Shown here piece after piece: positions 47,914 to 57,494 of a stretch of 64,000 bases of DNA; the stretch's first letter is position 1, and each line of letters starts with the position of its first letter. The notes beneath the pieces were generated by a model. That model saw only the letters and a list, made by a program, of their open reading frames with translations. It was not told the origin of the DNA and did not search any database. Position numbers and translations under genes: made by a program. The stretch is from Pseudomonas sp. Irchel s3h17. Lineage in GTDB: Bacteria > Pseudomonadota > Gammaproteobacteria > Pseudomonadales > Pseudomonadaceae. Location of the stretch: contig NZ_FYDL01000002.1 of NCBI RefSeq assembly GCF_900187505.1, positions 248,001 to 312,000 on the forward strand. Direction: 5' to 3'.

Positions 47914-48251
47914 ACTCGGTCACCTTTGTGGGAGCCAGTCGACGCAATACCATGACAGTGCTGCGCCTCGAAGTGGCCACCGAATTCACCCGTGGGGGCT
48001 CCAGGTGAATTGCACACAAGCGGGTCTTGGAAGACGCCACCTGTGTTGCAGGTTTCGGCGGTCTGTCTTCGTAATACTCCAAAACCCGTGACAGAAAAAA
48101 GTACTTTGACGCTTTTTTGAAGTTTATTTTTCAGAGCGATAAAAAGCGCTTGGCGCATCGTCCGCACACCGTTAAAGTCGGAAGTCCGCCTGCCTCGAAA
48201 TCCCTCCTGAAATCACCCCAAGCCCAGTATTTCCAGGGCCTGCGTTTTTTT
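47914..48251. promoter_or_regulatory. Gap upstream of the PhoH-like gene
   Basis: 338 bp without a supported gene. It contains an inverted repeat, AATTCACC (47982-47989) / GGTGAATT (48003-48010), about 70-95 bp before the gene. An A/T-rich stretch (48090-48135) follows, where a promoter might lie. A 107-codon open frame here overlaps the PhoH start and shows no family features. Confidence 0.45.
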
Positions 48252-49376
48252 TCAGCGGAACGTATCCTGACAATCCTCCCAGCCGATCCCGCTTTGCGCC
48301 GTGTGCGTCAACAGCCAGGGCATCGCCGTTTTGACCCCATCCTGTTTAGCGTTGAAATTGATCACCCCATGGCGCCACAACAGCATCAGCGTCAGCACCC
48401 GCTGTGCGCTTTGCTCACCGGCCAGCTGACGATTGCTGTCCGCAGGATCAATGTCCCAAAGCGCCACCTGCAGCCCCTGGCCCCTGAAGAAACCGGCCGC
48501 ATCGGCGCGGCGCTGGCCGGTGGGCGGACGGAACAGCGGTACGAAGTTCTCTGGCAGCTTGTTCTTCACCAGCTCGACGCTGCGCGTCACCGAGTACTGC
48601 CAGTCCTGCCAGTGACTGTGGGAACGGAACTCCCAGCCCTGCACGCCGATGCACTGCGTTGAATAGAGCGTTTGCAACTCGCCCACCGAGTGTTGCGCCA
48701 GACGGTTCTGGATATCACTGCCCAGCACAAAGAAAGTACCGCTCAGCTTCGCCTTGCGCAGGTACTCGGCCAGCCATGGCGTGTTATCCGGTGCGAGGTT
48801 GGCGCCGCTGTCGAAACTCAATGCAAAGAGCCGGTCGTTGAGACCATCGCCATTGCGCTCGTGGTCGCCAAACAACGCCACTTCGCTGCCGACCTGTGGA
48901 AACAGCGCGGCCTTGCGCAACTGCTCGTCCAGGTAGTGCTCATGAAACTGCCGGCTCGGTTCGGCCCAACGGGTGTAATAGGAGTCCGGGCCCAGCTCGA
49001 ACTTGGCGGCCTGCTCACGCAGGGTATCCCTGTCCTCCACCAGGAAGCAGAAAGAAGCATCCTGATCGCAGCTCTGCTGCGCGAAGTTGTAATTGACGAG
49101 CAGGCGCTGCCACATCCGCTCGCGCAGGGTGTTGATGGCGTCGAGGTTGATCATGCGCAGCCCCAGGCGCTGCTTTAAAGCGGCTTCGTCCAGCGATTCA
49201 CTGGCCAGTAGCGCCCGGGCGAATGTGAGGATCTCCGCCCGCGAGGCAACATCGAACAGGGTCGGACTGGTCAGTTGTTCTGGCCAGGTACTGCGATCCA
49301 GCACGGCCGGCTCGTTGGGCGCGGCAAACGCGCCCGCAGCGACCAGCCAGGCAATAAACAGTAAAGCGATACGCAA
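48252..49376 (-). CDS. Exported NodB-like polysaccharide deacetylase family protein
   Basis: A 374-residue protein. I prefer the TTG start at 49376, which has GGAG 8 nt upstream and puts the signal peptide (RIALLFIAWLVAAGAFA-APNE) at the N-terminus; the longer frame runs through a REP. A helical N-terminal region (to about 170) precedes a NodB-like domain. Motif 1 reads ALSFDSGAN, motif 2 SHSHWQDW and motif 3 FRPPTGQ. Canonical enzymes have TFDDG and HSxxH, so the metal site is altered. Substrate unknown; it may bind rather than cleave. Confidence 0.75.
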   Translation of the reverse strand: MRIALLFIAWLVAAGAFAAPNEPAVLDRSTWPEQLTSPTLFDVASRAEILTFARALLASESLDEAALKQRLGLRMINLDAINTLRERMWQRLLVNYNFAQQSCDQDASFCFLVEDRDTLREQAAKFELGPDSYYTRWAEPSRQFHEHYLDEQLRKAALFPQVGSEVALFGDHERNGDGLNDRLFALSFDSGANLAPDNTPWLAEYLRKAKLSGTFFVLGSDIQNRLAQHSVGELQTLYSTQCIGVQGWEFRSHSHWQDWQYSVTRSVELVKNKLPENFVPLFRPPTGQRRADAAGFFRGQGLQVALWDIDPADSNRQLAGEQSAQRVLTLMLLWRHGVINFNAKQDGVKTAMPWLLTHTAQSGIGWEDCQDTFR

Positions 49377-49728
49377 AGGGATGTCTCCGTCACAAAACCC
49401 GCGCGGCACTATAGCCGATCTGGCCGCCATCCCTGCTGCTACTGTGGCGAGGGAGCTTGCTCGCGCGGGGGTGCGAAGCAGCCCCGAAAACGATCGCAGA
49501 GTTCGTTCTGAAAGACCGCAGTCGCTTTGTTGGGGGCGTTTCACGCCCCAGCGCGAGCAAGCTCGCTCGCCACGGGCCTCTCACTCGCTTCAAGCGTTTC
49601 TTAACTGAACAGCATTGGGCTCCTGCCCCAGACTGTTTCCACCACCGCCTGTTTGGCGACCGCATCGCCCGAACGCGGATCGGTCGGCGGGAGCAAGCTC
49701 CCTCGCAACAAAGACCGGCTCCTGCCCC

Positions 49729-49944
49729 TAATGCTGTTCAGTTAAGGATAGGGTTGCTCAATACATCCCCCGTGGCGAGCGAGCTTGCTCGCGCTGGGCT
49801 GCAGAGCAGCCCCAAAACTATCGTCGAGCTCGCTCTGAAAGACCGCAGTCGCTTTGTTAGGGGCGCTTCACGCCCCAGCGCGAACTTGCTCGCTCGCCAC
49901 GAGCCTCTCACTCGCTTCAAGCGTTTCTTAACTGAACAGCATTG
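49729..49944. mobile_element. 216-bp IS4-ended MITE, array copy B
   Basis: It starts TAATGCTGTTCAGTTAAG and ends CTTAACTGAACAGCATTG. Exact 12-bp copies of GGCTCCTGCCCC flank it (49717-49728 and 49945-49956). The inside is a REP pair (GTGGCGAGCGAGCTTGCTCG and partner). Copy A, upstream, keeps only its right end (49600-49617) followed by the same 12 bp. Confidence 0.82.
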
Positions 49945-50055
49945 GGCTCCTGCCCCAGACTGTTTCCACCACCGCCTGTTTGGCGACCGCATCGCCCGAA
50001 CGCGGATCGGTCGGCGGGAGCAAGCTCCCTCGCAACAAACACCGGCTCCTGTCCC

Positions 50056-50272
50056 TAATGCTGTTCAGTTAAGGATAGGGTTGCTCAATACATCCCCCGT
50101 GGCGAGCGAGCTTGCTCGCGTTGGGCTGCAGAGCAGCCCCAAAAACTGTCGTCGAGTTCGTTCTGAAAGACCGCAGTCGCTTTGTTGGGTGCGCTTCGCG
50201 CACCAGCGCGAGCAAGCTCGCTCGCCACGGGTCTCTCACCCGCTTCAAGCCTTTCGTAACTGAACAGCATTG
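50056..50272. mobile_element. 217-bp IS4-ended MITE, array copy C
   Basis: The left end is TAATGCTGTTCAGTTAAG and the right end GTAACTGAACAGCATTG (one change). The flanks are GGCTCCTGTCCC and GGCTCCCGCCCC, which differ at two positions and so look like an eroded or recombined target duplication. REP content is as in copy B. Confidence 0.78.
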
Positions 50273-50379
50273 GGCTCCCGCCCCAGACTGTTTCCACCGC
50301 CGATCACCTATGAGCTCGATAGCTGGAGTCAAGCAGGACAACCCCCTAGAATCGCCGCACGATTAAAGGAGACGACTTC

Positions 50380-51159
50380 ATGCTGATGGTGATTTCCCCC
50401 GCCAAAACTCTCGATTACGAAACACCGCCGGCCACCCAGCGCTTCACTCAGCCGCAATACCTGGACCACTCACAGGAACTGATCCTGCAGCTGCGCGAGC
50501 TGACACCGGCGCACATTAGCGAACTGATGCACGTTTCCGACAAGATCGGTGGCCTCAATGCCGCCCGTTTCGGCAGCTGGACCCCGGCCTTCACCCCGGA
50601 AAACGCCAAGCAGGCATTGCTGGCGTTCAAGGGCGACGTGTACACCGGGATGAATGCCCAGACCTTCAGCGAAGCCGACTTCGACTATGCCCAGCAGCAC
50701 CTGCGCATGCTCTCGGGCCTCTACGGCCTGCTGCGCCCACTGGACCTGATGCAGCCGTATCGGCTGGAGATGGGCACCAAGCTGGCCAACGCCCGTGGCA
50801 AGGATCTGTATGCCTTCTGGGGCACGCTCATCAGTGAGTGGCTGAATGAAGCACTGGCCGAACAAGGTGACGAGGTACTGCTGAACCTGGCCTCCAACGA
50901 GTATTTCTCGGCGGTCAAACGCAGCGCCCTGAACGCCCGGATCATCAACACCGAATTCAAGGACCTGAAGAACGGCCAGTACAAGATCATCAGCTTCTAC
51001 GCGAAAAAAGCCCGCGGTATGATGAGCCGCTTCGTGATCCAGGAACGCATCGACGACCCCGCAGCACTCAAGCAATTCGACGCACAGGGGTACCGTTACA
51101 GCGCCGAACAATCGAAACCCGACCATCTGGTTTTCCTGCGCGATCACACCCCCGAGTAA
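50380..51159 (+). CDS. yaaA: Peroxide stress protein YaaA
   Basis: A 259-residue DUF328/UPF0246 protein. E. coli YaaA lowers free iron and limits oxidative DNA damage under peroxide stress. Recognised by [32 protein letters not shown] and the conserved [20 protein letters not shown] and [13 protein letters not shown]. The ATG at 50380 is preceded by AAAGGAG. A stem-loop without a T-run (51171-51201) follows the stop. Confidence 0.93.
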   Translation: MLMVISPAKTLDYETPPATQRFTQPQYLDHSQELILQLRELTPAHISELMHVSDKIGGLNAARFGSWTPAFTPENAKQALLAFKGDVYTGMNAQTFSEADFDYAQQHLRMLSGLYGLLRPLDLMQPYRLEMGTKLANARGKDLYAFWGTLISEWLNEALAEQGDEVLLNLASNEYFSAVKRSALNARIINTEFKDLKNGQYKIISFYAKKARGMMSRFVIQERIDDPAALKQFDAQGYRYSAEQSKPDHLVFLRDHTPE

Positions 51160-51473
51160 CCCCTCCTCCCGGCGCACGACATTGAGAGATGTGCGTGCGC
51201 CCGCAGCCTGTCCGATCCCGCCCCACCACTCGCCAATCGTCATTTTCATGACGCCAAAAACACAGCGCACCTGTTCGCTAACTTTAATTTCACTCGACAA
51301 CGGTGATTTTTTTCACTAGTGGCACGTGTTTTTTTACCGGTAGTGGCATAAAACTATCCCAGCCAATTAACTCCCCGCCAATAAAGGGCGAAATGGTAAG
51401 TGCTATCAATATGAGGGCAGTGCCATCTTTGGCAATATTTCAAGAAATTTCAGATTTCAGGATGAACGGCCAT

Positions 51474-51501
51474 GAACTATCTGAAAATACGCCGCTCATA
51501 C
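51474..51501 (+). promoter_or_regulatory. Distal AlgU-type promoter candidate for algD
   Basis: GAACTA (51474-51479), 16 nt, then TCATAC, compared with the AlgU consensus GAACTT-N16/17-TCTGA. It would give a ~465-nt leader, similar in style to P. aeruginosa, and lies directly beside the AlgR-like site. Weak match. Confidence 0.3.
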
Positions 51502-51892
51502 CACCGGTAACGATTCTCGCAGCGCTTGTACGAGATAACTTACGAACAGTGCCAACCCTATAACCAAGTTGCCACACACAACTTGCGCATCAGGGCCACT
51601 GAATCGGGATAACAGTGAACCGCAGGAGAGAACCTAACCTCACTACTCCCATAATGGCCAAGGCTTTGCCCCTGACAGCGTGCTCACCCGGGCACCAAAG
51701 TGCTTGAGGTTGCTGGCATTGTGCCGACATTCAAGCGCCACCATTCTGCTGCACCACGACGTCCCGAGGACGCCGGGCTGCATATCAGGGCAAGCCAACA
51801 TAATCCGGCCAAGTTACGCACAACTTGAGTGCACTTATTTAGACACTCGACATTGAGTATGCCAGCACACGGCATTGTGGCGCCTGCTCGCC

Positions 51893-51920
51893 TAACTTCC
51901 GAGTGCACTTTGACCGCTGA
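51893..51920 (+). promoter_or_regulatory. Proximal AlgU-type promoter candidate for algD
   Basis: TAACTT (51893-51898), 17 nt, then GCTGA (51916-51920) matches the AlgU pattern at 5 of 6 and 4 of 5 positions. It would give a leader of about 45 nt. The spacer contains one of the two GAGTGCACTT repeats. Confidence 0.35.
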
Positions 51921-51972
51921 ACACTATTAACTTCGGCCATTTAATGGCGTGATATATACAGAGGTAAATGCG

Positions 51973-53289
51973 ATGCGCATCAGCATATTTGGTTTGGGTT
52001 ACGTCGGCGCAGTATGTGCCGGTTGCCTGTCTGCACGAGGCCACGACGTGGTTGGCGTTGATGTCGCCAAGGACAAGATCGACATGATCAACGCCGGTCG
52101 CTCACCGATCGTTGAGCCGGGACTGGGTGAACTTCTGGAACAAGGTATCCAGACCGGTCGCTTGCGGGGCACGACCAACTTCGCCGAGGCGATTCGTGAC
52201 ACCGACCTGTCGATGATCTGCGTCGGTACACCGAGCAAGAAGAACGGCGATCTGGAACTGAACTACATCGAGGCCGTGTGCCGCGAGATCGGTTTTGTCC
52301 TGCGCGACAAGACCACCCGCCACACCATTGTCGTGCGCAGCACCGTGTTGCCGGGCACCGTGGCCAATGTAGTGATCCCGATCCTCGAAGACTGCTCCGG
52401 CAAAAAGGCCGGCGTCGACTTCGGCGTGGCGGTCAACCCCGAGTTCCTGCGCGAAAGCACCGCGATCAACGACTACGACCAGCCGCCAATGACCGTCATC
52501 GGCGAATTCGACAAGGCCTCGGGTGACGTCCTGCAATCGCTGTACGAAGAACTCGATGCACCGATCATCCGCAAGGACATCGCCGTGGCCGAGATGATCA
52601 AGTACACCTGCAACGTCTGGCACGCCGTCAAGGTGACCTTCGCCAACGAGATCGGCAACATCGCCAAGGCCGTCGGTGTCGATGGTCGTGAAGTGATGGA
52701 CGTGGTCTGCCAGGACAAGACCCTCAATCTGTCCCAGTACTACATGCGCCCAGGCTTTGCCTTCGGCGGCTCCTGCCTGCCCAAGGATGTGCGCGCCCTG
52801 ACCTACCGCGCCGGCACCCTGGACGTAGAAGCACCGCTGCTCAACTCGCTGATGCGCAGTAACGAGTCCCAGGTGCAGAACGCCTTCGACATCGTCAAGA
52901 GCCACGACAAACGCAAAGTCGCCCTGCTCGGCCTGAGCTTCAAGGCCGGCACCGACGACCTGCGCGAAAGCCCTCTGGTGGACCTGGCGGAAATGCTGAT
53001 CGGCAAGGGGTATGACCTGAGCATCTACGACAGCAACGTCGAGTACGCCCGTGTGCACGGTGCGAACAAGGACTACATCGAGTCGAAGATCCCCCACGTC
53101 TCGTCCCTGCTCAACGCCGACTTCGACTCGGTGATCGACAACAGCGACGTGATCATCCTGGGCAACCGCGACGAGAAGTTCCGCGCCCTGGCCGAGACCG
53201 CGCCGGACGGCAAACAGGTCATCGACCTGGTCGGTTTCATGTCCAAGGCCACCAGCACGATTGGCCGGACTGAAGGCATCTGTTGGTAA
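51973..53289 (+). CDS. algD: GDP-mannose 6-dehydrogenase
   Basis: A 438-residue cytoplasmic enzyme that commits GDP-mannose to alginate by oxidising it to GDP-mannuronate with NAD. The Rossmann motif GLGYVG is at residues 7-12, and the catalytic Cys268 lies in AFGGSCLPKD, the same number as in P. aeruginosa. The C-terminal domain holds LSFKAGTDDLRESPLVDLAE. ATG 51973 has GAGG 8 nt upstream; an in-frame ATG eight codons earlier lacks a site. First gene of the alginate operon. Confidence 0.98.
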   Translation: MRISIFGLGYVGAVCAGCLSARGHDVVGVDVAKDKIDMINAGRSPIVEPGLGELLEQGIQTGRLRGTTNFAEAIRDTDLSMICVGTPSKKNGDLELNYIEAVCREIGFVLRDKTTRHTIVVRSTVLPGTVANVVIPILEDCSGKKAGVDFGVAVNPEFLRESTAINDYDQPPMTVIGEFDKASGDVLQSLYEELDAPIIRKDIAVAEMIKYTCNVWHAVKVTFANEIGNIAKAVGVDGREVMDVVCQDKTLNLSQYYMRPGFAFGGSCLPKDVRALTYRAGTLDVEAPLLNSLMRSNESQVQNAFDIVKSHDKRKVALLGLSFKAGTDDLRESPLVDLAEMLIGKGYDLSIYDSNVEYARVHGANKDYIESKIPHVSSLLNADFDSVIDNSDVIILGNRDEKFRALAETAPDGKQVIDLVGFMSKATSTIGRTEGICW

Positions 53290-53293
53290 GAGC

Positions 53294-53362
53294 AGCTTCA
53301 AGCTTCAAGCGGCAAGCGGCAAGTTCAAAGCTCCTCACTCGAGCCTTGTGGCTTGCCGCTTG
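53294..53362. repeat. Heptanucleotide repeats and hairpin between algD and alg8
   Basis: Four 7-nt units (AGCTTCA twice, then AGCGGCA twice) at 53294-53321. The stretch CAAGCGGCAAGC (53306-53317) has a perfect 12-bp inverted partner, GCTTGCCGCTTG, at 53351-53362. It is inside the operon and could lower read-through or stabilise algD mRNA. Confidence 0.8.
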
Positions 53363-53391
53363 GGGCCCCTCCACTCCGACGGATGTTGATT

Positions 53392-54873
53392 ATGCACAGG
53401 CTAAAACACGGCCTACTTCAGGCCGCCGGTTGGCTGTTGTTTTTATGTTTGCTGATGGGGCTCGCCCTCGCGTTGCCCGTGTCCACGTTCGACTCCGAAT
53501 CGAAGGACTTCATTTTCCTGATTGGCGCCGTGGGTATCTGGCGCTACTCGATGGGTGCCACGCACTTTCTGCGCGGCATGCTGTTCCTGTACGTGGTCTA
53601 CCCGCACCTGCGGCGCAAAGTGCGCAAGCTCGGCAAGACGGCTGACCCGTCACACGTGTACCTGATGGTCACCAGTTTTCGTATCGACGCGCTGACCACC
53701 GCGCAGGTCTACAGCTCGGTGATCCGCGAAGCGATCGACTGCGAGTTGCCGACCACCGTGGTCTGCTCCATCGTCGAAATGTCCGATGAACTGCTGGTCA
53801 AGAGCCTGTGGAACCGGATGAATCCGCCTGCCCGGGTCAAGCTCGACTTCGTGCGTATTCCCGGCACCGGCAAGCGCGACGGCCTGGCCTACGGTTTCCG
53901 CGCCATCTCCCGCCACCTGCCGGATGACCGCGCCGTGGTCGCCGTGATCGATGGCGACACCGTGCTCGGCGAAGGCACGGTGCGCAAGACCGTGCCGTGG
54001 TTCCAGCTGTTCGGCAACGTCGGCGGCCTGACCACCAACGAGTTCTGCGAAGTGCGCGGCGGCTACATCATGAGCGAATGGCACAAGCTGCGTTTCGCCC
54101 AGCGTCACATCAACATGTGCTCGATGGCCCTGTCCAAGCGCGTGTTGACCATGACCGGGCGCATGTCGGTGTTCCGTGCCACCGTAGTCACCAACCCGGA
54201 ATTCATCGCCGACGTGGAAAGCGACTCGCTGCAACACTGGCGCCTGGGTCGTTTCAAGTTCCTCACCGGCGACGACAAGTCGAGCTGGTTCAGCCTGATG
54301 CGCCTGGGCTACGACACTTTCTACGTGCCCGATGCCGCGATCAACACCGTTGAACACCCTCCGGAAAAGAGCTTCATCAAGGCCAGTCGCAAGCTGATGT
54401 TCCGCTGGTACGGCAACAACCTGCGGCAGAACTCCCGCGCCCTGGGGCTGGGGATGAAGCGCCTGGGCCTGTTCACCTCGGTGGTGCTGTTCGACCAGCG
54501 CGTATCGATGTGGACCTCGTTGCTGGGCCTGACCGTAGCGCTGATTGCCAGCTTCAAGTACGGCACCGCCTTCATCCTGGTGTACCTGCTGTGGATCGGT
54601 ATCACCCGCCTGATCCTGACCCTGCTGCTGTCCTGCTCGGGGCACCGGATCGGTCCGGCCTACCCAGCCATTCTCTATTACAACCAGATCGTCGGCGCGC
54701 TGGTGAAGATCTACGTGTTCTTCCGCCTCGACCAACAGTCCTGGACTCGCCAGCCCACTTCCCTGACCCGTGATCTGGCCAGCTTTCAACGTTGGTTCAA
54801 CACCTGGTCGTCTCGGACCATGACCTTCTCCGCCGGCAGTATTTTCGTCGCCGTGCTGCTGATGATGGTCTGA
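53392..54873 (+). CDS. alg8: Alginate polymerase glycosyltransferase Alg8
   Basis: A 493-residue inner-membrane family-2 glycosyltransferase that polymerises mannuronate from GDP-mannuronate. Membrane segments lie near residues 8-28, 36-68 and in the last 120 residues. The cytoplasmic catalytic domain includes [18 protein letters not shown], the metal/nucleotide motif [10 protein letters not shown] and a [10 protein letters not shown] segment in the acceptor region. I chose ATG 53392 because [15 protein letters not shown] matches the P. aeruginosa start; three more codons upstream are open from another ATG. It needs Alg44 and c-di-GMP. Confidence 0.97.
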   Translation: MHRLKHGLLQAAGWLLFLCLLMGLALALPVSTFDSESKDFIFLIGAVGIWRYSMGATHFLRGMLFLYVVYPHLRRKVRKLGKTADPSHVYLMVTSFRIDALTTAQVYSSVIREAIDCELPTTVVCSIVEMSDELLVKSLWNRMNPPARVKLDFVRIPGTGKRDGLAYGFRAISRHLPDDRAVVAVIDGDTVLGEGTVRKTVPWFQLFGNVGGLTTNEFCEVRGGYIMSEWHKLRFAQRHINMCSMALSKRVLTMTGRMSVFRATVVTNPEFIADVESDSLQHWRLGRFKFLTGDDKSSWFSLMRLGYDTFYVPDAAINTVEHPPEKSFIKASRKLMFRWYGNNLRQNSRALGLGMKRLGLFTSVVLFDQRVSMWTSLLGLTVALIASFKYGTAFILVYLLWIGITRLILTLLLSCSGHRIGPAYPAILYYNQIVGALVKIYVFFRLDQQSWTRQPTSLTRDLASFQRWFNTWSSRTMTFSAGSIFVAVLLMMV

Positions 54874-54908
54874 ACCGCCTTGCCTGAATTAACTAGGAAA
54901 TCGCCCCT

Positions 54909-56078
54909 ATGAATACCGCCGTGAACGTCAACGTAGTGCATGAATCCGAAGCCCAGCGCCAGCACGCCCGGGTCAAAATCCCGGCCAGGCTGCGCTTCTT
55001 CGGCCCGGACCGTACGCCTGTGGAGACACGCCTGATCGACCTGTCCGCCGGTGGCCTGAGCTTCAACGCCGGGCAGATACCGTTCAAGGTCGGTGAAGTG
55101 AAAAAGGCCCGGCTGCAGTTCCTGATCGACAACCTCGGCCTGGCGATGGACGTCGAATTGCAGGTCCGCTCGTACGATCGCCAGAGCGGTCGCACCGGCT
55201 GCCAGTTCCAGAACCTTGAACCACAGGACATCTCCACCCTGCGTCACCTGATCACCTCGCACCTGTCCGGTGACATCGTGACCATGGGTGATGTGCTGGC
55301 GACCCTGCAACGGGACAACTTCACCAAGGCGCGCAAGCTCAAGGACGGCGGCAGTGGCATGAGCGCACTCGGTCGCTTTCGCGCGGTGACCTTCAGCGCC
55401 GGGATCTTCGTCGTGGGCCTGGCAGCCTTCGGGTTCATTCTCAAGTCGGTGTATGGCATGTACTTCGTCAGTCATGCCCAGGCCGGACTGGTGAATGTGC
55501 CGGGCATGAACGTGACCATGCCCCGCGACGGCACGGTGCAGAGCCTGATCCAGACCGATGGCGTCGCCGCCAAGGGCGCCCCACTGGCGACGTTCAGCAC
55601 CAGCATGCTCGACGTACTCAAGGGCCATCTGGATCAGGACCAGCTGCAGCCGGCCAAGGTTGAAGAACTGTTCGGCAAGCAAATGACCGGCACCCTCACC
55701 TCGCCCTGCGACTGCACCGTGGCCCGGCAGATGGTTGCCGACGGTCAGTACGCCAGCAAGGGTGACGTGATCTTCCAGTTGGTGCCGCGTAACAGCGAGG
55801 CCAATGTCGAGGCCCGCTTCTCCTATCGCCAGTTCGCCGACGTGCGCCCCGGCACCTCCGTGAACTTCCAGGTGGCCGGCGACGACAGCCTGCGCACCGG
55901 CAAGATCATCAGCAGCACCAGCCTCAACGGCGCCGACCTGTCGTCCGACATTCGCGTGCAGATCAAGCCGGATGAGCCACTGAACAGCACCTTCGCCGGC
56001 CGCCCGGTGGAAGTCAGCAGCGACCGTGGCCCATCGGTGAACTGGCTGATCGACAAAGCCATGGCCGCCGGTCTTTAA
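54909..56078 (+). CDS. alg44: Alginate co-polymerase and c-di-GMP receptor Alg44
   Basis: A 389-residue protein. The N-terminal cytoplasmic PilZ domain has Arg17 and Arg21 (QRQHARVK) and Asp44/Ser46 (IDLSAGG), the same c-di-GMP contacts as in P. aeruginosa. A single membrane segment (about 155-180, FSAGIFVVGLAAFGFILK) is followed by a periplasmic HlyD-like domain. It activates Alg8 on binding c-di-GMP and links to the periplasmic scaffold. It starts 35 bp after alg8. Confidence 0.97.
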   Translation: MNTAVNVNVVHESEAQRQHARVKIPARLRFFGPDRTPVETRLIDLSAGGLSFNAGQIPFKVGEVKKARLQFLIDNLGLAMDVELQVRSYDRQSGRTGCQFQNLEPQDISTLRHLITSHLSGDIVTMGDVLATLQRDNFTKARKLKDGGSGMSALGRFRAVTFSAGIFVVGLAAFGFILKSVYGMYFVSHAQAGLVNVPGMNVTMPRDGTVQSLIQTDGVAAKGAPLATFSTSMLDVLKGHLDQDQLQPAKVEELFGKQMTGTLTSPCDCTVARQMVADGQYASKGDVIFQLVPRNSEANVEARFSYRQFADVRPGTSVNFQVAGDDSLRTGKIISSTSLNGADLSSDIRVQIKPDEPLNSTFAGRPVEVSSDRGPSVNWLIDKAMAAGL

Positions 56079-56093
56079 GCAGAGGACATGCCT

Positions 56094-57494
56094 GTGACTA
56101 GCCCTATCAGAACCTTGCCGGTGCCGTTGACCCTGGCCATGGCTATCGCCCTGGCTGGCTGTGCCGGCCTGCCCGACCAGCGCCTGGCCAATGAAGCCCT
56201 GAAACGCGGTGACACGGCGCTGGCGCAGCAGAACTACAAACAACTGGCGGACCTGGGGTACAGCGAAGCCCAGGTTGGCCTGGCCGACCTGCAAGTGGAA
56301 AGCCGTGACCCGGCCCAGATCACGGCGGCCGAAGCCACCTACCGCGCGGCCGCCGACATCTCGCCACGGGCCCAGGCTCGCCTGGGGCGCCTGCTGGTGG
56401 CCAAGCCGGGGTCGACCGACGCCGAGCGCCATGAGGCCGAAGGCCTGTTGAAAAAGGCCTTCGCCAATGGCGAAGGCAACACCCTGATCCCGCTGGCCAT
56501 GCTGTACCTGCAATATCCCCACAGCTTCCCCGAGGTCAACGCTCAGCAACAGATCAGTCAGTGGCGCACCGCCGGTTACCCGGAAGCCAGTCTGGCCCAG
56601 GTGCTGCTGTATCGCACACAGGGCACGTACGACCAACACCTGGACGACGTCGAGCGCATCTGCAAAGCCGCACTCACGACCACCGACATCTGCTACGTCG
56701 AGTTGGCCACGGTCTATCAGAAACGTGCCCAGCCCGAGCAACAGGCAGAACTGCTCACGCAACTGCACGCCGCGTTTGCCCGTGGCGCCGTGTCCGCTCA
56801 ACGCATGGACAGCGTCGCCCGGGTCCTGAGCGATGCCAGCCTCGGCAAGCCGGACGAAAAAACCGCGCAAGCCATGCTGGAACAGATCGCTCCAGGCTAC
56901 CCGGCATCCTGGGTCAGCCTCGCACAGTTGCTCTACGACTTCCCCGAACTGGGTGACGTCGACACGCTGATGCACTACCTGGACAACGGCCGCGCCGCTG
57001 ATCAACCGCGGGCCGAATTGCTGCTGGGCAAGCTCTACTTCGAAGGCAAATGGGTACCGGCCGACGCCAAGGTCGCCGAAGCGCATTTCCAGAAAGCCGT
57101 GGGCAAGGAAGTCGCCGCCGACTACTACCTGGGGCAGATCTACCGCCGAGGCTATCTGGGCCAGGTCTATCCACAAAAAGCCCTGGACCACTTGCTGACG
57201 GCTGCGCGTAACGGCCAGAACAGCGCCGACTTCGCCATTGCCCAGTTGTTCTCCCAAGGCAAGGGCACCCGGCCCGACCCGCTCAATGCCTATGTCTTCA
57301 GCCAACTGGCCAAGGCCCAGAACACCCCGCAAGCCAATGAACTGGCCAACACACTCGAAGCCCAACTGCCCCCTGCGCAACTGGCCGAGGCCCAACGCCT
57401 GTTGCGACAAGAACAGGCCATGCGTGGTGCCTTGAGCCACAACCCAATGGCCGCGCAGGCCCTGCAAGCAGAAGACGGCGAGGAATCCCTATGA
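56094..57494 (+). CDS. algK: Alginate outer-membrane lipoprotein AlgK
   Basis: A 466-residue lipoprotein rich in TPR/Sel1-like repeats, such as [20 protein letters not shown] and [20 protein letters not shown]. It guides AlgE placement and bridges the periplasmic complex. The lipobox is ALAGC with Cys23. The start is GTG 56094, 7 nt after AGAGGA; ATG 56088 lies only 1 nt from that site and is unlikely. Its stop overlaps the algE start by 4 nt. Confidence 0.95.
   Translation: MTSPIRTLPVPLTLAMAIALAGCAGLPDQRLANEALKRGDTALAQQNYKQLADLGYSEAQVGLADLQVESRDPAQITAAEATYRAAADISPRAQARLGRLLVAKPGSTDAERHEAEGLLKKAFANGEGNTLIPLAMLYLQYPHSFPEVNAQQQISQWRTAGYPEASLAQVLLYRTQGTYDQHLDDVERICKAALTTTDICYVELATVYQKRAQPEQQAELLTQLHAAFARGAVSAQRMDSVARVLSDASLGKPDEKTAQAMLEQIAPGYPASWVSLAQLLYDFPELGDVDTLMHYLDNGRAADQPRAELLLGKLYFEGKWVPADAKVAEAHFQKAVGKEVAADYYLGQIYRRGYLGQVYPQKALDHLLTAARNGQNSADFAIAQLFSQGKGTRPDPLNAYVFSQLAKAQNTPQANELANTLEAQLPPAQLAEAQRLLRQEQAMRGALSHNPMAAQALQAEDGEESL

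Larger units (their letters stand above)
49443..50300. repeat. Tandem array of a ~328-bp unit (about 2.6 copies)
   Basis: Copies begin at 49443, 49771 and 50098 (periods 328 and 327); the third stops near 50300. Each full unit holds one IS4-ended REP-bearing element plus an 87-bp spacer. The two spacers (49630-49716 and 49957-50043) are almost identical, so the duplication is recent. Long open frames through the array arise from the repeats and show no protein family. It fills the ~1-kb gap between the NodB-like gene and yaaA. Confidence 0.9.
51160..51972 (+). promoter_or_regulatory. algD upstream regulatory region
   Basis: 813 bp, more A/T-rich than its surroundings, with no supported gene. 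A long control region is expected: in P. aeruginosa algD is driven by AlgU far upstream, with AlgR and other factors. Visible items are GATGAACGGC at 51461-51470 (complement GCCGTTCATC, close to the AlgR core), several AACTT motifs, a hairpin AAGTTG-CCACACA-CAACTT near 51570, and two copies of GAGTGCACTT (about 51826 and 51901). Confidence 0.65.

Noticed and set aside
47844..48167. 107-codon minus-strand frame overlapping the start of the PhoH-like gene
   Set aside because: It overlaps a secure gene, and its codon use and content look random.
49457..50263. 268-codon frame through the repeat array
   Set aside because: The translated repeats (ARELARAG, SPVASELAR type) come from REP hairpins, and the frame has no start signal.
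51303..51563. 86-codon frame in the algD upstream region
   Set aside because: No ribosome-binding site, unusual composition, no family features, and it lies within a likely control region.
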